A DNA stretch of 42,500 bases. It comes from Glandiceps talaboti. Lineage: Eukaryota > Hemichordata > Enteropneusta > Spengelidae. Shown here one piece after another: positions 22,840 to 34,140 of this stretch. The translations under genes were made by a program, and so were the position numbers. The DNA lies in contig NC_135565.1 in assembly GCF_964340395.1 (NCBI RefSeq), positions 10,749,242-10,791,741 on the forward strand. Reading direction: 5' to 3'. Position 1 is the stretch's first letter; the number at the start of each line of letters is the position of its first letter. The notes under the pieces are model-generated. The model had not been told where the DNA came from, searched no databases, and saw only the letters and a program-made list of their open reading frames with translations.

Positions 22840-25800
22840 GTGAGTATGATATATGTGAATATACGATTATCAAGATAAGAATTGCACTAAGGGGGGGGGG
22901 GGGTCTCTAGTACAATTTACGGAAACTCTAAAGTGCTGAATTACAAATTACGAAGATGAAATTTCATAATTTTTGATGAAAGAAAAACAATTTACGAATT
23001 ACAAACTACGAGGACTTTAAATTGGGAGTTTACGTTTTACAAATATAACTAGAAATTTGATGCCTCTATCACTGCTTGCACCTTTATATTAAAACATATA
23101 CAAATATAGATGGAAGGCTGTGTAATCAGTGTCTCCCTACATTATTGACACCCTGTTTCGAGTGACTGTCTGTTGAATGTTTTATTGGGATATAGCCAAT
23201 TCTGAAAGCAGTAAGTACTAGAACGAGGGAGCAAAGCGAACGAGTGGGGAAGGAGGGTGTGGGTCCGGGGGCCCTCCTACCCTTAAACCTTTTCAAATTT
23301 TGTATGCGCTCTGGTAATATATTGAAGCGTGAACTGATTAAAATACGCGGTTACAATAGAAACATTGCTCATCAATGAATATAGAGGGAAATGTGAATGT
23401 ATTACATACATGGTACATGTACAGTGTATAATTCTGCTCAAAATTGGTAATTAGGTTTGATGTGCGCCCTCTATGTCGGTCAACTCGTCATACAGATTGA
23501 TTACCCATTCAATGCCCCATCGGTATGGTCATCACATCAATCAAATTTTACTCTTTTTCGAAGCAGTCAATTTTCACTTTTCGTTTTCCTATATTACAAG
23601 AAAGAAAATCGATGTTGCTGACAATTGTACATTTGAAAAATCCAGAAACTATAAATCGACTATACATAAGCTTAGAGACGTTCAGTGAACTCTCGTAAAC
23701 AATGTAAAATGGTAGAAGTTAGAATCGGTCAAAAATTTGTCATCTGTTTTTCTGTTGATTCGATATTCGTTTCAAGTGTGTAGACTTTTTTACAATTATT
23801 ACTCAACGCAAATGACGTTTACCGGTCAACAATTTTAGTGATTATGCCAAGCCAGCTGTGCGGGCACCATCGCGAACACTGTGATTGATGACGTCGCGCG
23901 CATGCGTATATATTTACACAGCAGATGAAAATGGCGTCACCTTGCGCGCAGGCGGGGTAGACGCTAGCCCGGGCGCTGGCCAGAACTTCACGGCTTTTAC
24001 AATTTTCTAAAAACGAACATTGCCACCCTTGTGTCAGAAAGGATTTGGAATGCACAAAGTTGGTAATTATTAAATGAGTACACTTTTGCACATTAATGTG
24101 TTTTTTTCAAACTACCGTCACTGTTTAACATTTATATCATTTCTAACATTGAACATTCCCTTGGGAAACAGCCTGTGTTGAGGTTACCCACGTTCCCTCG
24201 AGGAAACAGGTGTATGATGTTGCCCTGACCGGTCAACATGTGTATATAATGATACATGCACTTCTTCTTTGCAGTTCATCATCACAGGTATTGTCGGTGT
24301 AGTTTCTGCACACAAAAGGACTGGCACTTTGGTGAGTATCACATATCCTATAGTTATCAACTGTGTATCATGTTAGAATGTTGTCCTCGTTGTCATCCTC
24401 ATCCTCACCCTCCTCCATTTTCCTCCTTCTCCTCCTCCTCATCATCGTTATCATTGTTGTCGCCTTCACCACCGACTTCACCACCACCATTTTCATCATC
24501 ATCACCACCACCCCCACCGCCACCACCATCACCCCCACCGTGACCACCACCTTCATCACTACTATCAGGAGTTAACATATTTCGAGCAATGCCGAACAAG
24601 TGACGGAGACACAGGTCGTCGTGATGTAGAACGACAGGGGTATATAATCCATATTGTCTGTTCATATACAATAACTTGCGCATGTCATAATATAATTTAC
24701 TAGTATTGTCCATAAAACAATGTTTTTTATCCCCCAAATATTCTATATTGTCTTTTTGTAAATTCACACCTTTTCACTGGATATTGGTACATTTGTAATT
24801 TTTCTTTCGGGTTTTTTCGCTTTTCTTTCAGTATTTCTTGCAAAAGTATCAATCACCAAGGGATAACATTTCCTTAATGTTTCTCATGGGGATTTAAGAA
24901 GTGTTTTCTTCTGTTCTCAGTTATGAAAAATTGACAGTATCATTATATACGATTGCCAAATTTACTAAGACTGTCAATGTGATTTCTCTGATGACACTGG
25001 ACAACTTTCTCCTAACAGCAGTTCTGATGAATAATTTCTCTGCTGAACCTTATTTTGGAATCAGTACCCAATGCCTGTAAACCTTCAGAATGGTCGTTTG
25101 TCTGACTAATATGTCTGTTTACTGGCTGAGTTATCACTTGCCTGATGTCTGTTTACTGGCTGAATGATCATATCTTATTCCCTAACACACACACCCTTCC
25201 TTACGTGATGGAAACCAAGATATATTGAAATGTTGTCTTTCTAATTTGTTGTTGTTTCAACCAGGTTGCTGCTACAATGATTCTGTCGATTATTTCAGCT
25301 ACAGTATTTGTACCTATATTAATCACTGTCACCATAGTATCTATGACAAAGCCTTGTAGTGGATCTGATTGTACCTTTGAAGTAAGTTATTTTTTTTTGT
25401 TTTAATAACTAACTAAGTAGGACCATCATGGCCTCCTTTCTGCTACAACCCCATTTTATATTGCAGTGTTTTGCAAAGACCATAAAATGACCACAAAATG
25501 AAACTAGATACTGCTTAAGATACCTAGATGAAACTTACGGAAGTTTAATAAATACACCAAGTTTTTTTTGTGGGAGTATTCTTTCAGCAAAGCAAATAAA
25601 TATGTTTTTGCGTGGGAGAATTTTTTCCACGGTAGTATTTTTTCCATGGACGTACTTTTTTCACAGGTTTATCTTTTGGAGTATTGTTTATGGGTATTTT
25701 TTTTATCGTGGGAGAATGTTTCTAAGGTTGCATTTTTTTCATGGGAGTATTTTTTCATGGCAGAATATTTGCCATTTTGTGGGAATGACCATTTAGCTTG

Positions 25801-26128
25801 TGTAGTTTGAACGTACACACTAGAGGGCAGGCAACTATTAAACTTAATGTTGTCAGCATTGCTTTACTTCGTTTAGTTCTTCTTAGTGTCCTCATTAAGC
25901 TTCTGTAGAGACTAAATCTGGACTCTACGTTGTGTTAAAAATTGCCTTGTATATAACACTTATATAAGTATATTTCACATTTTCACAAACTCTACTCAAG
26001 CTGCAAGTCTGACTCATATTATACATTGTCCATCTGCTTTTGATCTGTGATGACAGAATATCACAACAATAGACGTCATAACCTGACCACATAACAGTTG
26101 TAAGCTGCTAGGTTTTCTGTTAATCAAT

Positions 26129-26204
<76 letters not shown>

Positions 26205-26231
26205 CCAACCAACCAACCAATCGGTAGGTAG

Positions 26232-26269
<38 letters not shown>

Positions 26270-29200
26270 GCATACATACATAATATATATACATACATAA
26301 ATAAGTAAATAAATAATTAAGATAGTAAATAACTAAATAACTAACTAAATAGCTAACTAAATACATAATTAATAAATAAATAAATTAATTAATTAATACA
26401 TCGAATTAGAGTAAAAGGTCTGATCATATAGTTACAACTGTGGACAGGCTAGTCTAAGAGTAATTTGATTGTATAAGATAGATTTCAGCCATGAAACGTC
26501 ACAGGACACCACATAGATAAGTTGGTCCACACATACATACATACACACACACAGACATACATACATATATACATACATACATACATACATACATACATAC
26601 TATATTACTGATATATATATATATATCGTTTATTATGCTACAGCATATAATGTGGTGGTTTACTATTGTTTTATCACTTATTGAATTCATATTTGCCATC
26701 GTGTGTGCATCACTGTGTTGCCATGACGCATGTTGTGACTGTTGCTATCAACGCCAGACTCCTCCTGTAAACATGGTAAGATAAACATACATTAAGGTTG
26801 TCATTCCTTGCGTGTGTGTGAATGGATAGCTGATATCTATTATGTTAAAGTGTGCCCAGGATGTGTAGAAACAATAAACAAGCCGTACGAAGAAGCACTT
26901 ACAGTTCCTTTCGAAGAACCTTGCCCAAGCTATTAAACGAACTCACAACATCACTGAGCCTAATCACAAGGTTTCATGTTAAGATAGACACCACAAGGAT
27001 AACACACAAGCATCACATACGCAGTGTCAACTCTTTATTTAGTTAATGACATACACAATAACAGCATGCATAATATTACAGTTACAATAAACATGAAGTA
27101 TAATTTCTTGAAGTTCAAACACAATCCATAGTCAGCACTGGCAGACAATTAAACTGTTTCTTTCACACAGATACTGTTTATATCATTAACTAAATAAAGA
27201 GTCCACACTGTGTACGTGATGTTTGTGTGTTATCTTTATGGTGTCTAGTCTGTAAGGTACGCCGTGACGGTGCGCCCTCAAACATCGGCCAACCCCTAAG
27301 AGAGGAGGCCGGTGAGGGCGAAACGTCACGACGTATCTTACAGTCTATATGGTGTCTATCTCAACATGAAACCTTGTCATCAGGCTCTCTGAACTTTATG
27401 GTTCTCCAAAAAGAGCCACAAACAACTTTTTCTCAATTTTAACGTTTTTATTTCAATATTAACCATTAAAGCCTAAACAAATAATTTTTTGGTTCCGGTT
27501 ATCCGTCCCCACCTAGTTTTTCACTGACGATCCTAAACTTTTTTTTTACGTATTCGAGAAAAAAATAATAAAATCGCAAAAGCTGTGAAGTCTCACGAGA
27601 AGTAGTGGATGCGGAAACTGACATCAACTTAAAAAATACAACATAAAACTGTTCATCCAATCTGTTATAGCTGTACCTCTGATAGGAAGATATAAACAAC
27701 ACAGAGACCATTTGGAAAACAAAACAATGGAAAACCTATACTAGATACATATGAAAAATAAAATATAAAAAATAAAATACAAAATCTACCCCACCTATTC
27801 TAAAATTACGCGTAATCGGAACCACACAATTTTTTTATTAGGCCTAACCAGGGAATAGTCAGTTAGCAGGTGTGGGGGGGGGGGGGTCTTTCTGAACAGC
27901 AACATTTTCAGCCCCTTGTATTTGTATATCAAGTACTGTACAAGATAGTACCATCATGCATTAGCAATCAATCTTAATTTTAATAGTACAGTAATTAAAG
28001 ATGAAAGGTCATTGCATCTCAGGGTCGTTCCTCTTGTTTGGATGCAATAGTAGGCTATTCACCTAATTTTAGATGAGAAAAGTTCAGCTTTGTACAGCTA
28101 AATTTACTTGCAGCAGGTTACTATATTAGCTAAATTTACTGTCAGAATATTACTACATTAGCTAAATTTACTGTCAGAACATTACTACATTAGCTAAATT
28201 TACTGTCAGAACATTACTACATTAGCTAAATTTACTGTCAGAACATGACTACATTAGCTAAATTTACTGTCAGAACATTACTATATTAGCTAAATTTACT
28301 TGCAGGAGGTCATTATATTAGCTAAATTTACTGTCAGAACATTACTACATTAGCTACATTTACTTGCAGGAGGTTATTATATTAGCTAACTTTACTGTCA
28401 GAACATTACTACATAAGCTAAATTTACTTGCAGGAAGTCATTATATTAGCTAGATTTACTGTCAGAACATTACTAAATTTACTGTCAGAACATTACTACA
28501 TTAGCTACATTTACTTGCAGGAGGTTATTATATTAGCTAACTTCACTGTCAGAACATTACTACATTAGCTAAATTTACTTGCAGGAGGTTATTATATTAG
28601 CTAGATTTACTGTCAGAACATTACTACATAAGCTAAATTTACTTGCAGGAGGTTACTATATTAGCTAGATTTACTGTCAGAACATTACTACATAAGCTAA
28701 ATTTACTTGCAGGAGGTTACTATATTAGCTAGATTTACTGTCAGAACATTACAATATTTGTTTGATTTACTCATATGTTTCGGCGCATTACACGTTTCCA
28801 TTGGTTGAGTGAATTCACTCAGCGCTCTCGTGTGATTCGGGAAAACCTATGATATTATGTCGGATGTATGTAACGAGCGCTCACAAATGAACAAACGACA
28901 GTAAATGTAACAGCCAAAAAGAAATTGCGAAGTTTACACTACATCAGATTTTAATCAGATTGGGTAAAATCGACTAGTACAGCGTTATAGTAAGATTAAG
29001 GCACTTTCGCCCTCAACGACAGATAATGTTTATACTAGTACATTGTACTGACATTCACCGCAGGGGATTGTAGTGACTTGATAATGTGTCTCTGGTATAC
29101 TGTAAAACCTTTCAAATTAGCAAATATTTTAATTGAAAACATTTTGTGGATTTATATTCATTTTTTATCCAGCCATGATACTGTTTTGGTTTTAAAATAA

Positions 29201-29772
29201 ATAAAATAATCTAGTATTTACATGTCATGTTACTATCTCAGGTATACATGAATCGTAGAAAAGACGCAAATGGACCGGAAAATGCCCTTTCTCGAGAACG
29301 ATTGGCCAATAAAAATGTGTATTACTTACCACACACGGTTAATATTAATAGAGGTACGTATGGCCATTTAATAGTATAATTTTGAGTATTTATTAATCAA
29401 CATTTTTTCCCAAGTAAACAGCATGTCATCTCTTGGTTGGATTTGTATTACTAATAGTCAAATCTCGTCTTAGTCCACGAGCCGTGATAATCTGTGATCA
29501 CTGTTCAGGAAATTTTCTTCAAAAGATTCATTACAAAAAAATCTGTGATCTGTAACATTTAACGCTAAGAGTATCTTTATGCTAATATGCTGTTTTTCTT
29601 GAATGGAAATGACTACTAGTACTCGCGAAATAAATAATTTCAAAATGTTATACAATAACGTAAATGTATGTATGTATGTATGTATGTATGTATGTATGTA
29701 TGTGTATGTGTGTGTGTATGTATGTGTATGTATGTATGTATGTATTTATGTATGTATGTATGTATGTATGTA

Positions 29773-29803
<31 letters not shown>

Positions 29804-29935
29804 TTACAGCCAACTGCTCGCCTAGCATCTTTCGATATCAATTTATTCAACTGTTACGATATTATAACACATATATGCTGTTATACCATTCGATTGCAGA
29901 AAGACCGTAGCAGCTTGTGTAGTCGTCAAAACTGA
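22528..29935 (+). CDS. MS4A/CD20-like four-span membrane protein, gene 4 (complete, divergent tail)
   Basis: Six coding exons: 22528-22839, 24275-24331, 25265-25381, 26644-26775, 29242-29353 and 29904-29935, giving about 253 residues. The N-terminus (1-58) is long, Ser/Thr-rich and low in hydrophobics. TM1 is about 69-88 after AKVLNGFQIACGI; TM2 about 98-117 (PLWCGMA then FIITGIVGVVSAH, the block closest to vertebrate MS4A); TM3 about 124-149. The loop has two cysteines (154, 159), and TM4 is about 167-185. The cytoplasmic segment has eight cysteines in positions 183-195 and lacks the CCCC-GE-VP-FHV extension of the other genes (exon 4 is 132 nt instead of 156-159). Exon 5 is 112 nt instead of 106. 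The terminal exon is uncertain: acceptor AG 29902-29903 gives DRSSLCSRQN and a stop at 29935, while the better-looking AG 29898-29899 gives only ERP and a stop at 29910. Family call is firm; the last residues are not. Confidence 0.78.
23868..23990. promoter_or_regulatory. CpG-rich patch with NRF1, CRE and YY1-like sites
   Basis: About 120 bp that stand out from the AT-rich surroundings in gene 4 intron 1. They contain TGACGTCG (CRE-like), GCGCATGCGT (NRF1-like palindrome), AAAATGGCGTC (YY1-like) and several CpGs. This looks like a promoter or enhancer core; no first exon could be assigned. Confidence 0.35.
24275..24331 (+). CDS. gene 4 exon 2: rest of TM2
   Basis: 57 nt with acceptor cttctttgcag and donor GTGAGT. 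It encodes FIITGIVGVVSAHKRTGTL, gap-free with genes 2 and 3. Confidence 0.82.
24391..24560. repeat. Pyrimidine-rich (TCC/ACC)n region
   Basis: Degenerate TCC and ACC triplets in gene 4 intron 2, after the exon 2 donor. The open frames read here are low-complexity artefacts. Confidence 0.8.
25265..25381 (+). CDS. gene 4 exon 3: TM3 and loop
   Basis: 39 codons with acceptor tttcaaccag and donor GTAAGT. It starts VAATMILSIISATVFVP, and the loop carries CSGSDC. Confidence 0.8.
25568..25790 (+). repeat. Degenerate ~22-bp tandem repeat in gene 4 intron 3
   Basis: Variants of GTGGGAGTATTTTTTCCATGG recur about nine times. Two overlapping open frames here merely read through the repeat. Confidence 0.5.
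26130..26400. repeat. (ATCA)n/(ACCA)n/(AGTA)n/(AATA)n tetranucleotide cluster
   Basis: A chain of changing tetranucleotide repeats in gene 4 intron 3. Confidence 0.85.
26644..26775 (+). CDS. gene 4 exon 4: TM4 and shortened Cys segment
   Basis: 132 nt with acceptor tatgctacag and donor GTAAGA. TM4 (WWFTIVLSLIEFIFAIV) is followed by CASLCCHDACCDCC and a proline-containing end, PPVNM. Confidence 0.78.
26956..27387. mobile_element. Inverted-repeat element with ~100-bp arms (gene 4 intron 4)
   Basis: The left arm is 26956-27054. The right arm is split: 27177-27246 and 27358-27387. The arms share AACACACAAGCATCAC (variant), CTCTTTATTTAGTTAATGA and ACAAGGTTTCATGTT. The split is caused by the nested element at 27247-27347. 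Confidence 0.65.
27247..27347. mobile_element. Nested palindromic MITE with 10-bp target duplication
   Basis: A 101-bp, GC-rich element. Its ends AGTCTGTAAGGTACG and CGTATCTTACAGTCT are inverted, and the internal GCGCCCTCA pairs with TGAGGGCG. It is flanked by direct repeats TATGGTGTCT (27237-27246 and 27348-27357). The undisturbed left arm of the host element shows the empty site. Confidence 0.75.
27471..27845 (-). mobile_element. TIR element family A, copy 2
   Basis: Reverse-oriented copy in gene 4 intron 4. It shares the terminal GGTTCCGGTTA block, CGTATTCGAGAAAA, and the GTGAAGTCTCAC and GGATGCGGAAACTGAC blocks with copy 3, and its right end AATCGGAACCAC...AGGCCTAA mirrors the left. Confidence 0.7.
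28097..28753 (+). repeat. 32-bp minisatellite, about 21 units of two types
   Basis: Unit A starts AGCTAAATTTACTGTCAGAA and unit B starts AGCTAAATTTACTTGCAGGA; both are 32 bp. The order is B, five A, then mostly alternating B-A, so the right part has a 64-bp higher-order period. One A unit is truncated near 28470. It lies in gene 4 intron 4. Confidence 0.85.
29242..29353 (+). CDS. gene 4 exon 5: cytoplasmic tail
   Basis: 112 nt with acceptor ctatctcag and donor GTACGT, ending in phase 1 like its paralogues. It encodes VYMNRRKDANGPENALSRE onward. It lies 2.5 kb after exon 4, beyond nested repeats and a minisatellite. Confidence 0.72.
29664..29803. repeat. (TATG)n/(GT)n microsatellite
   Basis: Lies between gene 4 exon 5 and the candidate terminal exons. 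The GT tract forms the run-up to the competing acceptor at 29808-29809. Confidence 0.9.
29904..29935 (+). CDS. gene 4 terminal exon (preferred reading)
   Basis: Acceptor AG 29902-29903 (cagaaag) gives DRSSLCSRQN and TGA 29933-29935, resembling the DRRSDH start of gene 2. Competing acceptors in the same phase start at 29900 (ERP, stop 29910), at 29810 (33 residues to the same 29910 stop) and at 29997 (about 25 residues). Transcript data would decide. Confidence 0.45.
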
Positions 29936-30068
29936 TGTTCTGACGTCATACCAGTCCTAGTGCCACGAAAAAAAGTATATGATTTTGGATTTACAGCCCA
30001 TTGTCTACAGGACAGCTGCATATTGCTGGATCACGTCGACGTTCTTCCTACATCCTATCCATGTATCA

Positions 30069-30074
30069 AATAAA
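30069..30074 (+). terminator. gene 4 poly(A) signal (candidate)
   Basis: AATAAA lies 134 nt after the preferred gene 4 stop and is the first canonical hexamer downstream. Confidence 0.45.
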
Positions 30075-30550
30075 ACCACTGAGTAAACCTCGCACATTTT
30101 ACCTGTTAACCTATCTACGTTCTACCTGTTACTTCGTAATGATGAAATACCTGAACAGTAACTGTACCGATTAATAGTAAACCGACATATTTAGTCAAAT
30201 TCCTGTATTTAAGTTGTAAAGCACACTGTTTTGGATTGCCATAAACGTATTTGTATTTTAGACTTCATGTTGACTTCACCTACATCTTTAACTTAGTAGG
30301 CGCACACACTGGGCCAAATTCTCAAAAAAAACCCCGAAAACCAAGCTTCTAAGAAACCTCCAAATATTAAAACCTTATTCCTATACCGTAAATCAGTTGA
30401 TCGACTTCTAAGGAAAAAAAAAATTGCTTAGTTTCTCATAGAATTATTCCATTTTTAGGCGGCCATATTGGATTCGTATAATCTTCTCTCTAAAGCTTGA
30501 CAACACTTAATACATTGATATCGTTAGAGAGCAACTATAGTATTCACATT

Positions 30551-30671
<121 letters not shown>

Positions 30672-30855
30672 AGCAGAAACAATTACGGCGACAAAATGAT
30701 GATGTTGTTCATCAATTCACATAGACATGTGGCAACTGTATAATTGGAGTTTTATTGAGTTTCATTCAGTGGATACATTGTTTAGTGAACTTCGAACCAG
30801 AGTGATATTGAACGTCGACGTCAGTACACAAACAAAACCATGATGAAACTGTAAA

Positions 30856-30861
30856 TTTATT
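30856..30861 (-). terminator. CRD gene poly(A) signal
   Basis: AATAAA on the minus strand lies 31 nt past the CRD gene stop. Its spacing and position support the stop at 30892 as the true end of the protein. Confidence 0.6.
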
Positions 30862-30891
30862 GAAAACGCACTGTTACCCCCCCCCTCGGAG

Positions 30892-31434
30892 TCACTCCCC
30901 AGGACAATTGCACTTGATCCTACATTGACAAGTATCAAGTTCAATTTCCTCCCCAGTGTCCTCCACAGTCACTCCATTTGGATGTGCAGTAATTGCAGGT
31001 CCAGGTGTAGTGTCCTCTGTGATGCGATAGTCCATGCATAGCTCCTGGGGATCACCATAGACTGGAAGATCATGGCAAGATATTCCAACCAATTCCGGTT
31101 GAAGATTACATGCGGCAAAAGCTCTGTCACAAGTACTACGACAAGGTAGTAACGGTAATTTGTAATTCGGTATGCAAATTGGCATAAGATGAGCACATAG
31201 GACAAATTTTAGGGTTTTTCCACACGTTTCTATGAAACCTTCATAGCTTGACAGCGTGTTAATTACCTCGTCAATAGAGTCTTGGCCCAGTAGATTTGGC
31301 ATTTTCGTCATATTGTAACCTATACCACTGCAAGTACCAGGCGGTATATTACCACATTTATTATGTTTGGCGACACTTGTCATAGGTACGAGGATCATAT
31401 TGACTGCCAAGAGGGTGATAAGTGTTATCTGCAT
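30892..31434 (-). CDS. Secreted Frizzled-CRD protein with short Cys tail
   Basis: A single coding exon of 180 residues. Residues 1-22 form a signal peptide ([13 protein letters not shown] core). Residues 27-133 form a full Frizzled cysteine-rich domain: ten cysteines at 27, 35, 71, 80, 87, 98, 102, 109, 120 and 133, with the family motifs [19 protein letters not shown] and [13 protein letters not shown] at 41 is an N-glycosylation sequon. No membrane span follows. An acidic, Thr/Pro-rich linker leads to four more cysteines, CQCRIKCNC, at 169-177. CRDs bind Wnt lipids or related ligands, so a soluble Wnt-binding role like secreted Frizzled-related proteins is plausible, but the netrin-like domain of that family is absent apart from this short Cys motif. 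An acceptor at 31447-31448 (minus strand) sits 12 nt before the ATG, implying a 5' UTR intron. The gene is convergent with gene 4. Confidence 0.85.
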   Translation of the reverse strand: MQITLITLLAVNMILVPMTSVAKHNKCGNIPPGTCSGIGYNMTKMPNLLGQDSIDEVINTLSSYEGFIETCGKTLKFVLCAHLMPICIPNYKLPLLPCRSTCDRAFAACNLQPELVGISCHDLPVYGDPQELCMDYRITEDTTPGPAITAHPNGVTVEDTGEEIELDTCQCRIKCNCPGE

Positions 31435-31487
31435 AATGATGATATCCTGTGAGACAACACATATTACTCATAGGTTACTCAACATAG

Positions 31488-31876
<389 letters not shown>

Positions 31877-32042
31877 ATATGATAAAAAGCATGCAGTCGC
31901 TGATGGGACAGTTAAAAATATAGACAGAACACACACGAAGAACTGGCGGAGAATAAAAACATTAACAATTTATAGAGGAACTTTAGCATGAAGAAGACTT
32001 CAAATACAGAAGGGTTGTTTATAAAAAAAGAATATGACTAAC

Positions 32043-32110
32043 CTTTGCCAATGGAGACCTCCAGCTTAGATAGGTGTATTGCAACTTTGAAATCCGAACC
32101 AGGCAACGGA
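32043..32110 (-). other. CRD gene 5' non-coding exon (candidate)
   Basis: On the minus strand, GGCAAAG followed by GTTAGT makes a good donor at 32042/32043. It pairs with the acceptor gttgtctcacag before the CRD exon, giving an intron of about 595 bp filled with TA and GA repeats. The 5' limit is a guess; TATA-like sequence (tatatatgtatta) lies just upstream. Confidence 0.4.
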
Positions 32111-33711
32111 ATATACATAATACATATATAGTTTCATGAATTAATTAAGTGTTCTGAACCAAAAACTGTCATTTAACTGTCAATCGCAACGTGATTTCAT
32201 CATCAAAGATAACAACAGACACGTCATTAGTGTGTGTTTCCTATTTGTAAATATACATAATTGACTTTAAATCTACTTAAAAGCCGGATTTTATCAAATG
32301 TTAAAAGCTACAATTTCCGTAGTGATATATTAAAATAAATTGCTACACATTATATATCAAGCAATCATTGCAATGTACGTTCGTATTCACAAGAACGATC
32401 GTATTCAAAGGAACTTTTTGAAATCGTATCTTGTATCTTAAGTATAGAAAAAAAAGTTTTTTTTCTCCAGATTGTATAATGATCATTACACAAAACAATG
32501 TTGAATTATGAGAACACAATCTGTCTTTGTCTTCTCGATCTCGAATAGATGTCTGACATTTAACATGTTTTAATATATTTACTCCTTAATTCACTTTACG
32601 ATTGCGTCTGGTAAATTGAAAGGTAGACGCAACAACAGATTATTGCATTTCGTCATTGGAATAAAGTAAACATGACCATTTAAAATGTTGTTACACGTAA
32701 TTATTTTAAGAAACAGAACAACACGAAGCAAACTGATTGAGAGCGACGCTCCGTTCCGATATCTCGAATTCATCACAGTACATAGGTGACAGAAGCCGTG
32801 TTGACGGAGTCAAATTCCTCCAAAATTAATGTTCATCTGGTATATACTTTTTTTTGCAATTTACTGAACTGCATCTAACCTTACCACTTGTTTCACTTTA
32901 TGTTGATAATTTTTTGTATGAGGATTACTTTTCCATGAATCGAACTATTGGGTAACTTAAAGATATCATCGTATAAATCTTTCAGGTGATACTAATATTT
33001 AAATCTTTTGTTTACGTGGACGTGCTAATAAGTGTTCTACCTCAGAGCGTTCTTGTGAAACCTCTTGTCACTCTCAAATCAACGCCTATTGTATCAGTAC
33101 GCTCCTTATGTACTATAATGAGTTTTGAACAATAGAGGTGCTGTACTCTATGGCTTCAAGTAGAAAGTGTGTGTGTGATAGTGACGTAACTGATAATGAT
33201 GCCATTACACTTTTTACACAATAAAACCCCATTTTTACCTTACAAGCACCGTCTATATATTCCCTCTGGAGTAAGGTGATAGTTAACAGTTTTATTCATC
33301 CCTATTGTGAAGACTTGCGTCATTGTTGATTTCAAAACATATAGCCGAATACAATGGAAAATTGATGAACCAACCAATTATTATATTATCAAATAACAGG
33401 AAATTAGCTGAAGTGAGTTTTAATATGAATACAATTTTCCTTAATACCCTAACAATTTTCCTTAATAACCGATGTAGATAAATTGCCCCGATAAACGTTC
33501 ACTGTGTGATTTAGCTGATCCGAATTAATGTGTTCTTTTGTTGCGACAGAATTGTTTTTTTTTGTATGGGTTCCTGGTGTCGAACTCTTACAAAGATTAT
33601 ATATAAAGACTATATAATGTAATCATCAGCTCCTTATATTAGCCTGTACATCATGTATTAAAACACCATTAATCAAATTTATCAATTTTATTCCCTCTGT
33701 TGCAAAGTAAG

Positions 33712-33868
33712 AATGTTGGTTTTTATTTTGTCTTTTTTAGTTGGTCAGTTTCCGCATCCACTATTTCTAGTGAGACTTCACAGTTTTTATGATTTTCTTT
33801 TCTTTTCTCGAATGCGTAACAAAAGTTTAGGGTCGGGTAACCGGAACCAAACAATTATTGTTTAGGCC
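33712..33868 (+). mobile_element. TIR element family A, truncated copy 3
   Basis: Only the right portion is present. It contains GTCAGTTTCCGCATCC, GTGAGACTTCACAG and GGTCGGGTAACCGGAACC, ending TTTAGGCC. The left end is missing or too diverged to place. Confidence 0.65.
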
Positions 33869-34140
33869 TCGTGTTCCTTACACGGATAACTGTACCAACA
33901 TATATAGTATCCTATGTATTCAGGCTGGACGTCTCTCAACCCCCCCCCCCCCAATATATTTTAATGGTATCACCCGTAATCTGATCTTCAGAGTAAAGGA
34001 TTAGGTACATGATGAGTTTAGCATATAGGGATTATGAAAACATTTGGGACCTCATAAATAAAAGAGTTGTCTGGAAAGACTCCTCCAGCTATAACAGGAA
34101 TAGTTTAGACATTTAAATGTGGAATCTATACAGTAGAATG

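Noticed and set aside
22891-22903. Poly-G run as a regulatory or quadruplex element (also near 27876; C runs near 30880, 33941 and 38604)
   Set aside because: Short homopolymers of this kind are common in this DNA and may partly be sequencing artefacts; no context supports function.
24256-24543. Pro/Ser-rich frame over exon 2 of gene 4 and the following repeat
   Set aside because: Out of the exon 2 frame and driven by (TCC/ACC)n; the true coding part is only 24275-24331.
27227-27442. 71-residue frame over the nested element
   Set aside because: It reads through the palindromic MITE and its host repeat, with no independent support.
28097-28753. Regular 32-bp repeats resembling a CRISPR array
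   Set aside because: Units abut with no unique spacers, and the DNA is clearly eukaryotic with spliced genes; it is a minisatellite.
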